Shown here in pieces: positions 8,214-16,377 of a stretch of DNA of 64,000 nt. How positions within the stretch are numbered: position 1 is the stretch's first letter; the number at the start of each line of letters is the position of its first letter. The translations under genes were made by a program, and so were the position numbers. The stretch comes from JBHBQE01 sp041776485. GTDB taxonomy: Bacteria > Bacillota > Clostridia > Lachnospirales > Lachnospiraceae. The stretch covers positions 84,660-148,659 of the forward strand of contig JBHBQE010000020.1 of NCBI GenBank assembly GCA_041776485.1. Reading direction: 5' to 3'. The notes under the pieces are model-generated. The model had not been told where the DNA came from. It ran no database searches and worked only from the letters and a program-made list of their open reading frames with translations.

Positions 8214-9272
8214 CTATATACTTGACATAATTCCAAGCAGCGGAAACATAACGGAAATAAGTATAATTCCCACCACAATTGACAGTACAATTATAAGTGC
8301 AGGCTCCACGACGGAAAGAGTATTGTTAATTCTTGTATCAATTTCTTCCTGATATAAATCTGCTATTTGGCTCATTACAATATCCAAGGCTCCTGCCTTA
8401 CTTCCAACATTTGCCATTCTGGCATATATACCTGAAAATATACCTGATTTATGCAAAGACTCAGAAAGGTCTAGACCATTTTCCATTTTAACCTTACAAT
8501 CAGACAGTCTTTTTGCAAATTCAGGATCTTCATTAAGGGAACTTACCAAATCAAAGCTTCTATCTGGTGCCAGTCCGCTTTTAAGGGTAAGCGCCATACC
8601 GTCAGCAAATCTGCCTGCTGATATACTTAAGGATAAATCTCTGGCACCCTTAAACAAACGAATTATCCTTACGCCAAGTCCGGTTTTTAAGCATACTAAA
8701 ACAAAGATAATAACAAGCGCCAGAATAATCACAAATATCAGGGAATAGCTGCTAATGGTTTCACCAATGGTTACAAGCCCTGCGGCAAAGCCCGTCATCT
8801 CAGTTCCCAGCTGCTTAAATACCTGAGAAAATATCGGCATGACCCTTACTAAAAGTACTATGATAACGGCAAGTATCATCCCGGACATAATAAGCGGATA
8901 GGAAACTGCGTGGGATACAGAGGTTCTAATACTTTCTTCTCTTTCATAGTGCTTTGAAAGAGCCACCATTACCTCATCCAGATTTCCTGTTTCTTCACCA
9001 ATTTGAACCATATGTATCATATAATTAGGGAATACACCGGAATTTTTAAGGGCTATATGCAATAATCCATATGATTCCATTCCGTGGAGCAGACTGGATA
9101 GGATTTCCGAATCTTTTTTATCTGCGTTATCCTCAAGCATCATGGAAATCCCCTCCAGGGTTGAAATACCTGAATGTAAAACCAGTGCCATTTGGGAACA
9201 AAAATATGAAAGCTCTGTATTTGAAAGCTTCTTTTGGTTCAAAGATATATTTTTGCTTTCCTCAATATCCAT
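8214..9272 (-). CDS. pilC: Type II secretion F / PilC-family inner-membrane platform protein
   Basis: The integral membrane platform on which a PilB/PilT-type ATPase acts to move pilin subunits. It contains two GspF domains (about residues 18-140 and 220-345), each helical, with three transmembrane segments near residues 125-150, 175-200 and 322-348. Typical family stretches are FCSQMALVLHSGISTLEGI, HMVQIGEETGNLDEVM and ARMANVGSKAGALDIVM, the last two being the expected internal repeat. Length 352 aa is normal. AAGGAAGG precedes the ATG. This gene and pilT are the strongest evidence for a type IV filament system here. Confidence 0.9.
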   Translation of the reverse strand: MDIEESKNISLNQKKLSNTELSYFCSQMALVLHSGISTLEGISMMLEDNADKKDSEILSSLLHGMESYGLLHIALKNSGVFPNYMIHMVQIGEETGNLDEVMVALSKHYEREESIRTSVSHAVSYPLIMSGMILAVIIVLLVRVMPIFSQVFKQLGTEMTGFAAGLVTIGETISSYSLIFVIILALVIIFVLVCLKTGLGVRIIRLFKGARDLSLSISAGRFADGMALTLKSGLAPDRSFDLVSSLNEDPEFAKRLSDCKVKMENGLDLSESLHKSGIFSGIYARMANVGSKAGALDIVMSQIADLYQEEIDTRINNTLSVVEPALIIVLSIVVGIILISVMFPLLGIMSSI

Positions 9273-9295
9273 AGTAGTTCCTTCCTTTACCTTAG

Positions 9296-10243
9296 TTAAT
9301 AGGTATACTTTGCTGTATAGTTGCTGCCGTTGCCGATATATTTTTCCACAGCTGCCGGATCATTGCTGGCAGCCAGTGTTGGATCCATAAGTACCCAGCT
9401 TTTGCCGTCAAATTCTATTATATTTTCTATCCAGCCTGTTTCAGCAGAATAAACAGATATCCAGGCATGATATGCTTCACCGGAATATCCGACAACCAAT
9501 TTTGTGGGAATACCCTGACTTCTGAGCATGCTGCTCATAAGGGAAGCATAGTCGAAGCATATTCCCTTTTTACTTGACAGGGTTGTATCAGGGTCAGGGA
9601 TATAGTTTACAGGTGCATTTGACGCAAAGGCTGTATCATAGGAAATATTTGTAATAACAAAATCATATACATTGGACACATAATTAAGGTCGGAGCTGGA
9701 TTTGTTGGATATTTCTATACCCTTAGATACCGCTTTGGAATTCTCGTTATAGTCAACATATTGATTAGGGTATAAAAATGCGTCAAATTCATTATCCAAG
9801 GTTACATCTATTTTCTGTGAAAGAATAATTGAGTACATATCACCGGAAATATTTTCAAGCACATCTATATTGTAAGCTCCGCCGCCGCCTGTTAGAGGAA
9901 AGGCACGGAAACTGCCTATGTTTAAAGGATATGGATAAACTTCACCATTGGGGTTTGTTATTTGAATCTGTACTTTACCGGAATTTCCTGTATAGTCAAT
10001 CATTACATAGCCCTTATTGGTGTTAGAGGCGTCAATAGTACAGGATTCGCCGGAGTATACAGTTTCACCGGGGGCTTCTGTAACCAGCGGGGTGGTTAAG
10101 GTGGTTCTCTGTCCGCCCTCTGTACCCTCGGAAGATCCCTTTGATTTGGAACAGCCGGAGAATATCAAAATAATTGACAGTCCCAAACATATATATTTAA
10201 AAAATTTATTATATTTTATTTTAGTTAGGTTTTCTATTTTCAT
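9296..10243 (-). CDS. Transglutaminase-like lipoprotein
   Basis: A predicted lipoprotein with a signal peptide ending in the lipobox FSGC (Cys31), a Ser/Thr/Gly-rich linker, a beta-rich domain (about residues 60-160) and a C-terminal transglutaminase-like (papain-fold) domain. The triad is visible as Cys229 (KKGICFDYA), His259 (EAYHAWI) and Asp287 (VLMDPT). Such domains may act as proteases, amidases or crosslinking enzymes; the activity is not known. It starts in an ATGA overlap with the upstream sigma-like gene, so it is part of the filament operon. A role in maturing or crosslinking surface filaments or cell wall is a guess from context. Confidence 0.85.
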   Translation of the reverse strand: MKIENLTKIKYNKFFKYICLGLSIILIFSGCSKSKGSSEGTEGGQRTTLTTPLVTEAPGETVYSGESCTIDASNTNKGYVMIDYTGNSGKVQIQITNPNGEVYPYPLNIGSFRAFPLTGGGGAYNIDVLENISGDMYSIILSQKIDVTLDNEFDAFLYPNQYVDYNENSKAVSKGIEISNKSSSDLNYVSNVYDFVITNISYDTAFASNAPVNYIPDPDTTLSSKKGICFDYASLMSSMLRSQGIPTKLVVGYSGEAYHAWISVYSAETGWIENIIEFDGKSWVLMDPTLAASNDPAAVEKYIGNGSNYTAKYTY

Positions 10244-11265
10244 TTACTAAAGGTATAAGCCATTTTATTATTTGCCCTGTCATAAATAACCAGGGAACTG
10301 TCATTTTCATAGAAGTCAAAAAGCATATAGCCTGTGGTACTGTCATGTTCAAGAGGCATGTGTACGGAACTGTCCGAATGTCGGATAATTGCACACTTGT
10401 TATAGTTAATGCCCGAATCAGCATCGTGAACATAAACCTTAAGCTGCCCGCCTTCCACACTGTAGTCAGATACAAGGGGTTTTATTTTATCTATGTTAGT
10501 TACATTAACTGCTATGCTGACTTTTTTGCCGTTGACAGCAGTAGCAGTAACTACCATGGGACCATTTTCCATGGCAGTAGCCTCATATATTTTATCACCT
10601 TCTATCATAACTGTCACATCTTTTCCGTTAATTTTTGCAATTACAGTTCTCATTGGTATAAGACAATCCACATCAATTATATAGTGGCTTTGGTTAGATG
10701 TGCTTCTTTCATCGGCAGCAGTAACGGTCATAAGAGGTTTTACTCCAAAAAACGGAAATATAAGAAGCATGGAAAGGGACATTAATATTAAGAATTTTTG
10801 CAAGTAGGATTTGGAGCTTCTGTATTTATGATAGGCAAGTAATGATTCTATAGGTACGCTATGAGATTCACTCCCAACCTGCATAAATATAGAGTCAAGC
10901 AATTGCTCTGCAGTTTCTAATGTCATGGTAGAATTTTGTTTATCCTTAAATAAAATACTTTTTAAAGTTTTCTTTCTGACATATCCGACTTTTTTGTGTA
11001 AAAACTCCGAAGCCTTATCTCTGAAAATTGTATCCAACCAATAAGGCAGCAGTTTAGCTTTTTTAAGGGTAGATATTTTTTCGTAAGCGGTAACATAGGT
11101 TTCAAATAAAATATCCTGAACATTATATTCGCGACGAGTGTAGTATTTGCATTCATCGTATAATTTTTCATAGGTTATGGCGAATATAATGGCAAAGGAA
11201 TTAGGATCCCTGTTTTTAGCGTCTTCTAAAAGGGAGGACATATATTGTCCTCTCCACATATCCAT
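10240..11265 (-). CDS. Sigma-region-2-like domain fused to a membrane anchor and an extracytoplasmic domain
   Basis: 341 aa. Residues about 15-95 resemble ECF sigma region 2: after a helical start comes YNVQDILFETYVTAYEKI, matching the usual A-x-D-L-x-Q-E-T-F pattern, then LLPYWLDTIFRDKASEFLHK, matching the W-L-x-x-I-x-x-N-x-x-x-D-x-x-R stretch. No recognisable region 4 helix-turn-helix follows. Instead one transmembrane helix lies at about 156-176, and then about 160 residues of beta-rich, Ig-like outside domain (DVTVMIEGDKIYEATAMENG). It may be a membrane-tethered regulator or a degenerate sigma domain with another role. It overlaps the lipoprotein gene by four bases. The domain reading rests on pattern matching by eye. 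Confidence 0.7.
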   Translation of the reverse strand: MDMWRGQYMSSLLEDAKNRDPNSFAIIFAITYEKLYDECKYYTRREYNVQDILFETYVTAYEKISTLKKAKLLPYWLDTIFRDKASEFLHKKVGYVRKKTLKSILFKDKQNSTMTLETAEQLLDSIFMQVGSESHSVPIESLLAYHKYRSSKSYLQKFLILMSLSMLLIFPFFGVKPLMTVTAADERSTSNQSHYIIDVDCLIPMRTVIAKINGKDVTVMIEGDKIYEATAMENGPMVVTATAVNGKKVSIAVNVTNIDKIKPLVSDYSVEGGQLKVYVHDADSGINYNKCAIIRHSDSSVHMPLEHDSTTGYMLFDFYENDSSLVIYDRANNKMAYTFSK

Positions 11266-11267
11266 AT

Positions 11268-12347
11268 TTAGATGACCTCCCGATATTCTTTGTAATCTTT
11301 ATCCTCACAGAAGTCCTGACTAAGCTCCTCAGGAGTATATCTGTAATCATCCTCTTCAGAGGTTAACTTTGTCTGTATGTGTTTCTTAACCGTTGCTTCT
11401 GTAGACTTTTCAGATCTTGCTTTCTTAATGCTTTCAATATCAAACATATTTACAGATGAATCGCTTCCCTTAATAATAAGGTCATTAGCTTCAATACCTT
11501 TTTTATCCTCAGCTTCAATATCAGTAGAGGTATTTACTGAGGTGAATTCAATTTTTGCAAGGGATTGATCCATATATGGCTTTTGGATAACTTCAGCGTT
11601 TTCATAAGGAAGCTGTTGTTTAATCATTTCCTGCATTGCTAAACCAGCATTTTTGGGGCAGATTTCAGCAGCCTGTGCCCTTTTATTTGCCAATGAAATA
11701 AGTTCATTTATTGTTTTAATTTCATCGCCTTCATCAAAGGCGATGCCATATTTAAAATACATGGGATATACATTTTCCTTTTGGTTGTATTCTGATACCT
11801 TTTTATTGATTCTGCGGATATAGTTATCAATTTTTTCTTTTATGGTTTCTTCAAATATGGCAAGAAACACATTTCCGCCGTTACGGCCTACAAAACACAT
11901 ATTGACGGAAGCGAGTTTTAATATGACGGAAAAAGCCCTTATCTGGTTATTCCCCTCAACCCTTGAAATGCTGTTTACATCCTTAAGACTGGTGAGAAGC
12001 AACATCATACAGCCAAGATGTGCAGGAAGGGGATTATCAAGATATTTTTCGATTACCTCATCAATACCCTGGCGATTGGCAATTTTAGCAAGGTTATCAG
12101 AATGTACGGCATAGTCCAGTGCATTGAATTTGGATTTTTGCTTTGTGTAAAGGGAAAAGTCTACAAAGATGAACATAAAAGAAACGAATAGTATGAACCA
12201 AAGCAAAGAGCATAGTAACCTCAATTCCATGCTTTCTGTAACCTGATGATATACATTTGTACGCAAAATTATAAGATAGAAGCATATAATTGACAGGGCA
12301 ATTAATATAAAAAGCTCTATGGTTTTAATAATCTCTATTTTTCTCAT
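11268..12347 (-). CDS. Membrane protein with a degenerate GGDEF domain
   Basis: 359 aa. Two transmembrane helices (about 8-28 and 44-66) precede a domain of diguanylate cyclase shape: NLAKIANRQGIDEVIEKYL stands where D-x-L-T-G-L-x-N-R is expected, and GRNGGNVFLAIFE replaces R-x-GGDEF-x-x-x-x, with the active-site loop reading GGNVF at 157-161. The loss of the Asp/Glu pair suggests no c-di-GMP synthesis; binding of nucleotide or a scaffold role is possible. A roughly 120-residue polar tail follows. The start lies inside the histidine kinase gene (23-base overlap) and the stop is two bases from the sigma-like gene. Confidence 0.75.
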   Translation of the reverse strand: MRKIEIIKTIELFILIALSIICFYLIILRTNVYHQVTESMELRLLCSLLWFILFVSFMFIFVDFSLYTKQKSKFNALDYAVHSDNLAKIANRQGIDEVIEKYLDNPLPAHLGCMMLLLTSLKDVNSISRVEGNNQIRAFSVILKLASVNMCFVGRNGGNVFLAIFEETIKEKIDNYIRRINKKVSEYNQKENVYPMYFKYGIAFDEGDEIKTINELISLANKRAQAAEICPKNAGLAMQEMIKQQLPYENAEVIQKPYMDQSLAKIEFTSVNTSTDIEAEDKKGIEANDLIIKGSDSSVNMFDIESIKKARSEKSTEATVKKHIQTKLTSEEDDYRYTPEELSQDFCEDKDYKEYREVI

Positions 12348-13662
12348 GTTCCTTTTTTATGCCAGCCAAGTCTATCATTATATCCACAAAGAATTCCTCT
12401 TCATTGTGATGTATATCTATGGTACCGCTATACAATTTAACTGTTTCTGTTATAGAGCGAATTCCAACACCCATACCGCTGTGCTTAGTAGAGCGGAATT
12501 GATTTTTGGATATTTTAAGTTCACCGTTGTAAGTATTTGAGGAAACAATCATCAGATTGTCTCCCTTCTTAATCATGGAAAAGGAAAAGGAGCGCTCCCG
12601 TTCGGGTAATAATATGCTTGCGTCTATTGCATTTTCCATTAAATTACCGATTAGAGAGCAAATCTCATGATCCTTTATAGGTATTATTTCGGGTAAATCA
12701 ATCTGAAGCTTTATAGGAACATTCAAGGATTTTGCTCTGTATGAATAATAATTTAATACCGAATTAATAGGTGTGTGTGCACAATAATTAAAAACACCTG
12801 AGGGTAGTAAAAGTCTATCAATATCGTCCAGGTATGTAAGTATCTTATTAGAGCCGTCCTCCTTTGCAAGAGATTTCAGCATACTGACGGTGTGTTTAAT
12901 ATCGTGTCTAAGCTTATTTAGGTTGTTAATATCCTTTGTGATGGTATCATACTGAGATTTTTGGAATTCCAAAATTCTCTTTTCCTCTTGAAGTACGGAG
13001 CTGTCGATATATAGGTTAGCCATGGTATAAAAGGCGCCTGTAAGGAGAAAATACAGAAAAAAGCTGCCTACTGCTATCGAAAAAAAAGCTGTAAGCTCAT
13101 AGTAGGTAGAAATCATAGAGGAGTTGTAGGAGGCTAAAATTATATTCTGATACATAAACATCAGAGGAATTGGCATGGAAGCGAACCAAAATCCATCAGG
13201 TACATTTGTATCTAAAAAGATTTTATTGCTTTTCTTTCTTAGAGCTATCAGGAAGAATAATGTGATTATAAATGAATGGGATATTCTTAACAGCAGCGTT
13301 CGGGGATCATGGGAGGAAAATCCGTTCCAGAGGGCATAGGCTTGAGCAATGCTGAAGGAATATGAAATAAGTCCCAAAGCCCAAACAAAGAAGACAAAGA
13401 TTTTCAATGTATCTATAGCGGTAAAAAACAGAAAAATTCCAAAGATTGCCAGAAGGACAAATATTACCAGCATGAAGCTTTTCCCAAGAAAAAGTCCCGA
13501 TAGCTTGGGAAGTGCCAGTATTAATAATATAAAAAAAATAATATTGACGGCAAGTGCTGCAATAAGGGGCTTTTTAAGGCAGTCCCTAAGGGGCACATAG
13601 AGTAATATTACCAAAGGAATAAGGATAATTGCGCTTAATGTCAGATAAATAGGTTCCGCCAT
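12325..13662 (-). CDS. AgrC-like GHKL sensor histidine kinase
   Basis: 445 aa. About six transmembrane segments fill residues 1-220, then a coiled-coil linker, the phospho-acceptor box LRHDIKHTVS with His253, the N box GNLMENAIDAS (Asn340, Asn344) and the glycine-rich GMGVGIRSI at about 396-404. This is the AgrC/ComD type of HPK10 kinase, which often senses peptides, although no AgrB or signal-peptide gene is next to it. It is encoded directly after its partner LytTR regulator (one-base gap) and overlaps the GGDEF-like gene, so the pair probably controls or is produced with the filament operon. Confidence 0.9.
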   Translation of the reverse strand: MAEPIYLTLSAIILIPLVILLYVPLRDCLKKPLIAALAVNIIFFILLILALPKLSGLFLGKSFMLVIFVLLAIFGIFLFFTAIDTLKIFVFFVWALGLISYSFSIAQAYALWNGFSSHDPRTLLLRISHSFIITLFFLIALRKKSNKIFLDTNVPDGFWFASMPIPLMFMYQNIILASYNSSMISTYYELTAFFSIAVGSFFLYFLLTGAFYTMANLYIDSSVLQEEKRILEFQKSQYDTITKDINNLNKLRHDIKHTVSMLKSLAKEDGSNKILTYLDDIDRLLLPSGVFNYCAHTPINSVLNYYSYRAKSLNVPIKLQIDLPEIIPIKDHEICSLIGNLMENAIDASILLPERERSFSFSMIKKGDNLMIVSSNTYNGELKISKNQFRSTKHSGMGVGIRSITETVKLYSGTIDIHHNEEEFFVDIMIDLAGIKKEHEKNRDY

Positions 13663-13663
13663 T

Positions 13664-14395
13664 TTAACTTTTTTGCCCCTTTCTTATGGAACTAAATAAA
13701 AAGCTTTGCCAGTGCTTTTTAATGTTACTGCTTTCCCGAACCTTTATTGGGTAGATGCTGCCATCATTCATTGAGCATATTTTATCTATGATATTTTTAA
13801 TATGCTCCATATTTACGAGAATTCCCTTATTTATCATAAGGAAACGCTTATCTTCTGCTATTGTTTTTTTGAATTCTGTCATACTGATACGGGTAGAGTA
13901 AGTGGCCTTGTCCTTAGTTTGTATTTCCAGATAATGGCCGTTGCTGGTAACTGAAACAATAGAGGAGACTGCAATATGCGCTTTCCCTTGGGTGGTTTGA
14001 ATATCCAGATAGGTTTCCAGTCTTGGCAGTACCAAAAGAGCGTCATCAAGGATTTTTTTAATTCTATCATATTCCGGTGGTTTGATTATGTATTCAAAGG
14101 CATGATACCTGAAGGCTGCAGGCATATCATTTATGCTGGTGGTACAAAATATTATCATGCCGTTTTCAGACTTATCTCGGATTGAGCTTGCTAAATCCAT
14201 TCCGGTTATATCGCCGATATAGATATCCAGAAAGACAATATCATATGTGTCCGGTTTATACTTGGATAAAAAGGACTTACCGTCTAAAAATAAGTCAATA
14301 TCCATATCCAGCCCCTTATCCTCTCCATATCGTATAAGAAGAGAGTGAAGTGCCTTGATACAGCTTTTCTCATCATCTACAATACAAATTTTCAT
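13664..14395 (-). CDS. LytTR-family response regulator (AgrA-like)
   Basis: 243 aa. The receiver domain has the acidic pocket IVDDE and the phospho-acceptor Asp57 in VFLDIYI. The C-terminal half, about 135-235, is a LytTR DNA-binding domain (IVSVTSNGHYLEIQTK and RFLMINKGILVNMEHIKNI). It is the first gene of the - strand operon. No Shine-Dalgarno sequence precedes the ATG; instead an extended -10 box ends seven bases upstream, suggesting a leaderless transcript. LytTR regulators bind pairs of direct repeats; none was clearly identified in the 100-base divergent region shared with lepB. Confidence 0.92.
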   Translation of the reverse strand: MKICIVDDEKSCIKALHSLLIRYGEDKGLDMDIDLFLDGKSFLSKYKPDTYDIVFLDIYIGDITGMDLASSIRDKSENGMIIFCTTSINDMPAAFRYHAFEYIIKPPEYDRIKKILDDALLVLPRLETYLDIQTTQGKAHIAVSSIVSVTSNGHYLEIQTKDKATYSTRISMTEFKKTIAEDKRFLMINKGILVNMEHIKNIIDKICSMNDGSIYPIKVRESSNIKKHWQSFLFSSIRKGQKS

Positions 14396-14400
14396 AAAAA

Positions 14401-14411
14401 CAGTATAGCAT
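14401..14411 (-). promoter_or_regulatory. Extended -10 promoter element, possibly leaderless start
   Basis: Read on the - strand, TGCTATACT is an extended -10 (TGn-TATAAT-like) box. Its 3' end is about seven bases from the A of the response-regulator ATG, so transcription would begin at or next to the start codon. No good -35 box was seen, which fits an extended -10 promoter. This is inference from sequence only. Confidence 0.5.
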
Positions 14412-14424
14412 AACAGGCTAAATT

Positions 14425-14453
14425 TTGACAGAAAAATAGAAAATGAATATACT
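14425..14453 (+). promoter_or_regulatory. Promoter for lepB-asnS-asnA-pcrA
   Basis: TTGACA at 14425-14430, a 17-base spacer and TATACT at 14448-14453 make a near-consensus vegetative promoter. The predicted transcript has a leader of about 37 bases before the lepB ATG, with only a weak ribosome-binding site. Confidence 0.65.
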
Positions 14454-14496
14454 TTTTAATATATGGGTAATTTGAAAATGTGTATATTAAGATACT

Positions 14497-14994
14497 ATGA
14501 GTAAAAATACGTATGGTAGACATGGTCTTGGGGTTGTGACCCTGATAATAGGCGGGATAGTAGTAGCAATTTTAATTGTAATAGTATTTTTTGTTTTGAT
14601 GGGAATATCCAGGGTAGACGGACAGTCCATGATGCCCACGTTGTCCAATAATGAACCCCTGTTTTTCTATAGATTTGACAGACATTTCAACAGGGGAGAT
14701 ATAGTTGCTATTGATATGCCGAACGGTGAATATTATGTTAAGCGTATCATTGCCGTCGAGGGTGATGAGGTAGATATAAAAGATGGCAATGTTTATTTAA
14801 ACGGAGAACTGTTAGAGGAGCCCTATATTCAGGGGACAACAGCCCCCACAAGCGAAATTGTGGAGTATCCTTTGGTGGTTTCAGAGGGTAAGTTTTTCGT
14901 TCTGGGGGATAATAGAGAAAATTCCAGAGATTCCAGATCCATAGGAGAAGTAAGTCACTATGCAATACTGGGGAAAATAATAGGAGAGCATTAA
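14497..14994 (+). CDS. lepB: Signal peptidase I
   Basis: Cleaves signal peptides from exported proteins at the outer face of the membrane. A single N-terminal transmembrane helix (about residues 13-37) leads to the catalytic Ser44 in VDGQSMMPTL and Lys82 in YYVKRIIAVEGD; the family box GDNRENSRDSR closes the catalytic domain. At 165 aa it is of the short, single-span Gram-positive SipS type. It is transcribed divergently from the filament operon. Whether it also processes filament subunits is unknown; it is not a prepilin peptidase. Confidence 0.95.
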   Translation: MSKNTYGRHGLGVVTLIIGGIVVAILIVIVFFVLMGISRVDGQSMMPTLSNNEPLFFYRFDRHFNRGDIVAIDMPNGEYYVKRIIAVEGDEVDIKDGNVYLNGELLEEPYIQGTTAPTSEIVEYPLVVSEGKFFVLGDNRENSRDSRSIGEVSHYAILGKIIGEH

Positions 14995-15006
14995 CGGGAG
15001 GCAGGA

Positions 15007-16356
15007 ATGAAGATAGAAATAACAGATATTAGTGAGCTTTTTAAAGAAAAAGATAAGTTTGAAAATAAAAGTGTAACAATTGCGGGATGGATTAAAAGTA
15101 TAAGGGCTTCAAAGAGCTTTGGCTTTATTTCCGTTAATGACGGTACATTTTTTAGTCCTTTGCAGGTGGTTTATCATGATACTATTCCTAATTTTCAGGA
15201 GATAGAAAGGCAAAATGTTGGTGCAAGCATAATTGCAACAGGAACTATTGTCTTTACTCCTGAAGCGGCTCAGCCCTTTGAAATGCAAGCAGTTGAGGTT
15301 ACAATAGAGGGTGCTTCCAGCCCGGATTATCCATTGCAGAAAAAACGCCATTCACTGGAATTTTTGCGTACGATTACCCATTTGCGCCCGAGGACAAATC
15401 TTTTCCTTGCAGTATACAAAATTCGTTCCCTTGCAGCGTTTGCAATTCATAGTTTCTTTAATGAGAGAGGCTTTGTATATGTACATACTCCCATTATCAC
15501 CTCCAGTGATGCAGAGGGGGCTGGAGAGATGTTTGCGGTGACAGAACCTGAAAACTTCTTTGGAAAGCCCGTGGGACTTACGGTAAGCGGACAGCTTAAT
15601 GTGGAAGCCTTTTGTATGGCATTTAAAAAGGTATATACCTTTGGTCCTACCTTTAGAGCGGAAAATTCCAATACCTCAAGGCATGCGGCGGAATTTTGGA
15701 TGATTGAGCCGGAGATTGCCTTTGCAGATATTGATGATGATATGGAAGTGGCAGAGGATATGCTTAAACATATAATTAATTATGTGCTTAAAAATGCCAA
15801 AGAAGAATTGGATTTTTTGAATAATTTTGTAGATAAGGGATTGATTGAGAGGCTTAACCATGTGGCAAGTTCTGAATTTGCCAGAATTACCTATACAGAT
15901 GCGATAACTGAACTGGAAAAACATAATGACAAGTTTGAGTATAAGGTTTCCTGGGGGGTGGATTTACAGACTGAGCATGAGAGATATTTAACTGAAGAGA
16001 TTTTTAAAAAACCGGTATTTGTTACGGATTATCCTAAGGAAATAAAGGCCTTTTATATGAAACTGAATGATGACAAAAAAACAGTTGCAGCCATGGACTG
16101 TCTGGTTCCCGGAATAGGGGAAATTATAGGAGGAAGTCAAAGGGAAGAGGATCTTGATACCCTTCTTATGAAAATGGAGGAAGCAGGGCTTAAAAGAGAG
16201 GATTATGAATACTATACGGATCTTAGAAGATATGGTACTGCAAGGCATGCAGGTTTTGGACTTGGATTTGAACGCTGTATTATGTACCTTACAGGAATAA
16301 GCAATATAAGGGATGTACTTCCATTCCCCAGAACTGTTGGAAATTGTGAATTATAA
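15007..16356 (+). CDS. asnS: Asparaginyl-tRNA synthetase
   Basis: Charges tRNA-Asn with asparagine. It has an N-terminal OB-fold anticodon-binding domain (VTIAGWIKSIRASKSFGFISVNDG) and a class II catalytic core: motif 1 around SLAAFAIHSFFNERGFVYVHTPII, motif 2 TFGPTFRAENSNTSRHAAEFWMIEPE and motif 3 GFGLGFERCIMYLTG. The residues around motif 2 (RAENSNTSRHAAEF) favour AsnS over AspS. 449 aa is a normal length. It lies 12 bases after lepB behind GGGAGGCAGG and is followed at once by asnA, pairing asparagine synthesis with its use. Confidence 0.95.
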   Translation: MKIEITDISELFKEKDKFENKSVTIAGWIKSIRASKSFGFISVNDGTFFSPLQVVYHDTIPNFQEIERQNVGASIIATGTIVFTPEAAQPFEMQAVEVTIEGASSPDYPLQKKRHSLEFLRTITHLRPRTNLFLAVYKIRSLAAFAIHSFFNERGFVYVHTPIITSSDAEGAGEMFAVTEPENFFGKPVGLTVSGQLNVEAFCMAFKKVYTFGPTFRAENSNTSRHAAEFWMIEPEIAFADIDDDMEVAEDMLKHIINYVLKNAKEELDFLNNFVDKGLIERLNHVASSEFARITYTDAITELEKHNDKFEYKVSWGVDLQTEHERYLTEEIFKKPVFVTDYPKEIKAFYMKLNDDKKTVAAMDCLVPGIGEIIGGSQREEDLDTLLMKMEEAGLKREDYEYYTDLRRYGTARHAGFGLGFERCIMYLTGISNIRDVLPFPRTVGNCEL

Positions 16357-16377
16357 TAGATAGAAGAGGAATTTGAA

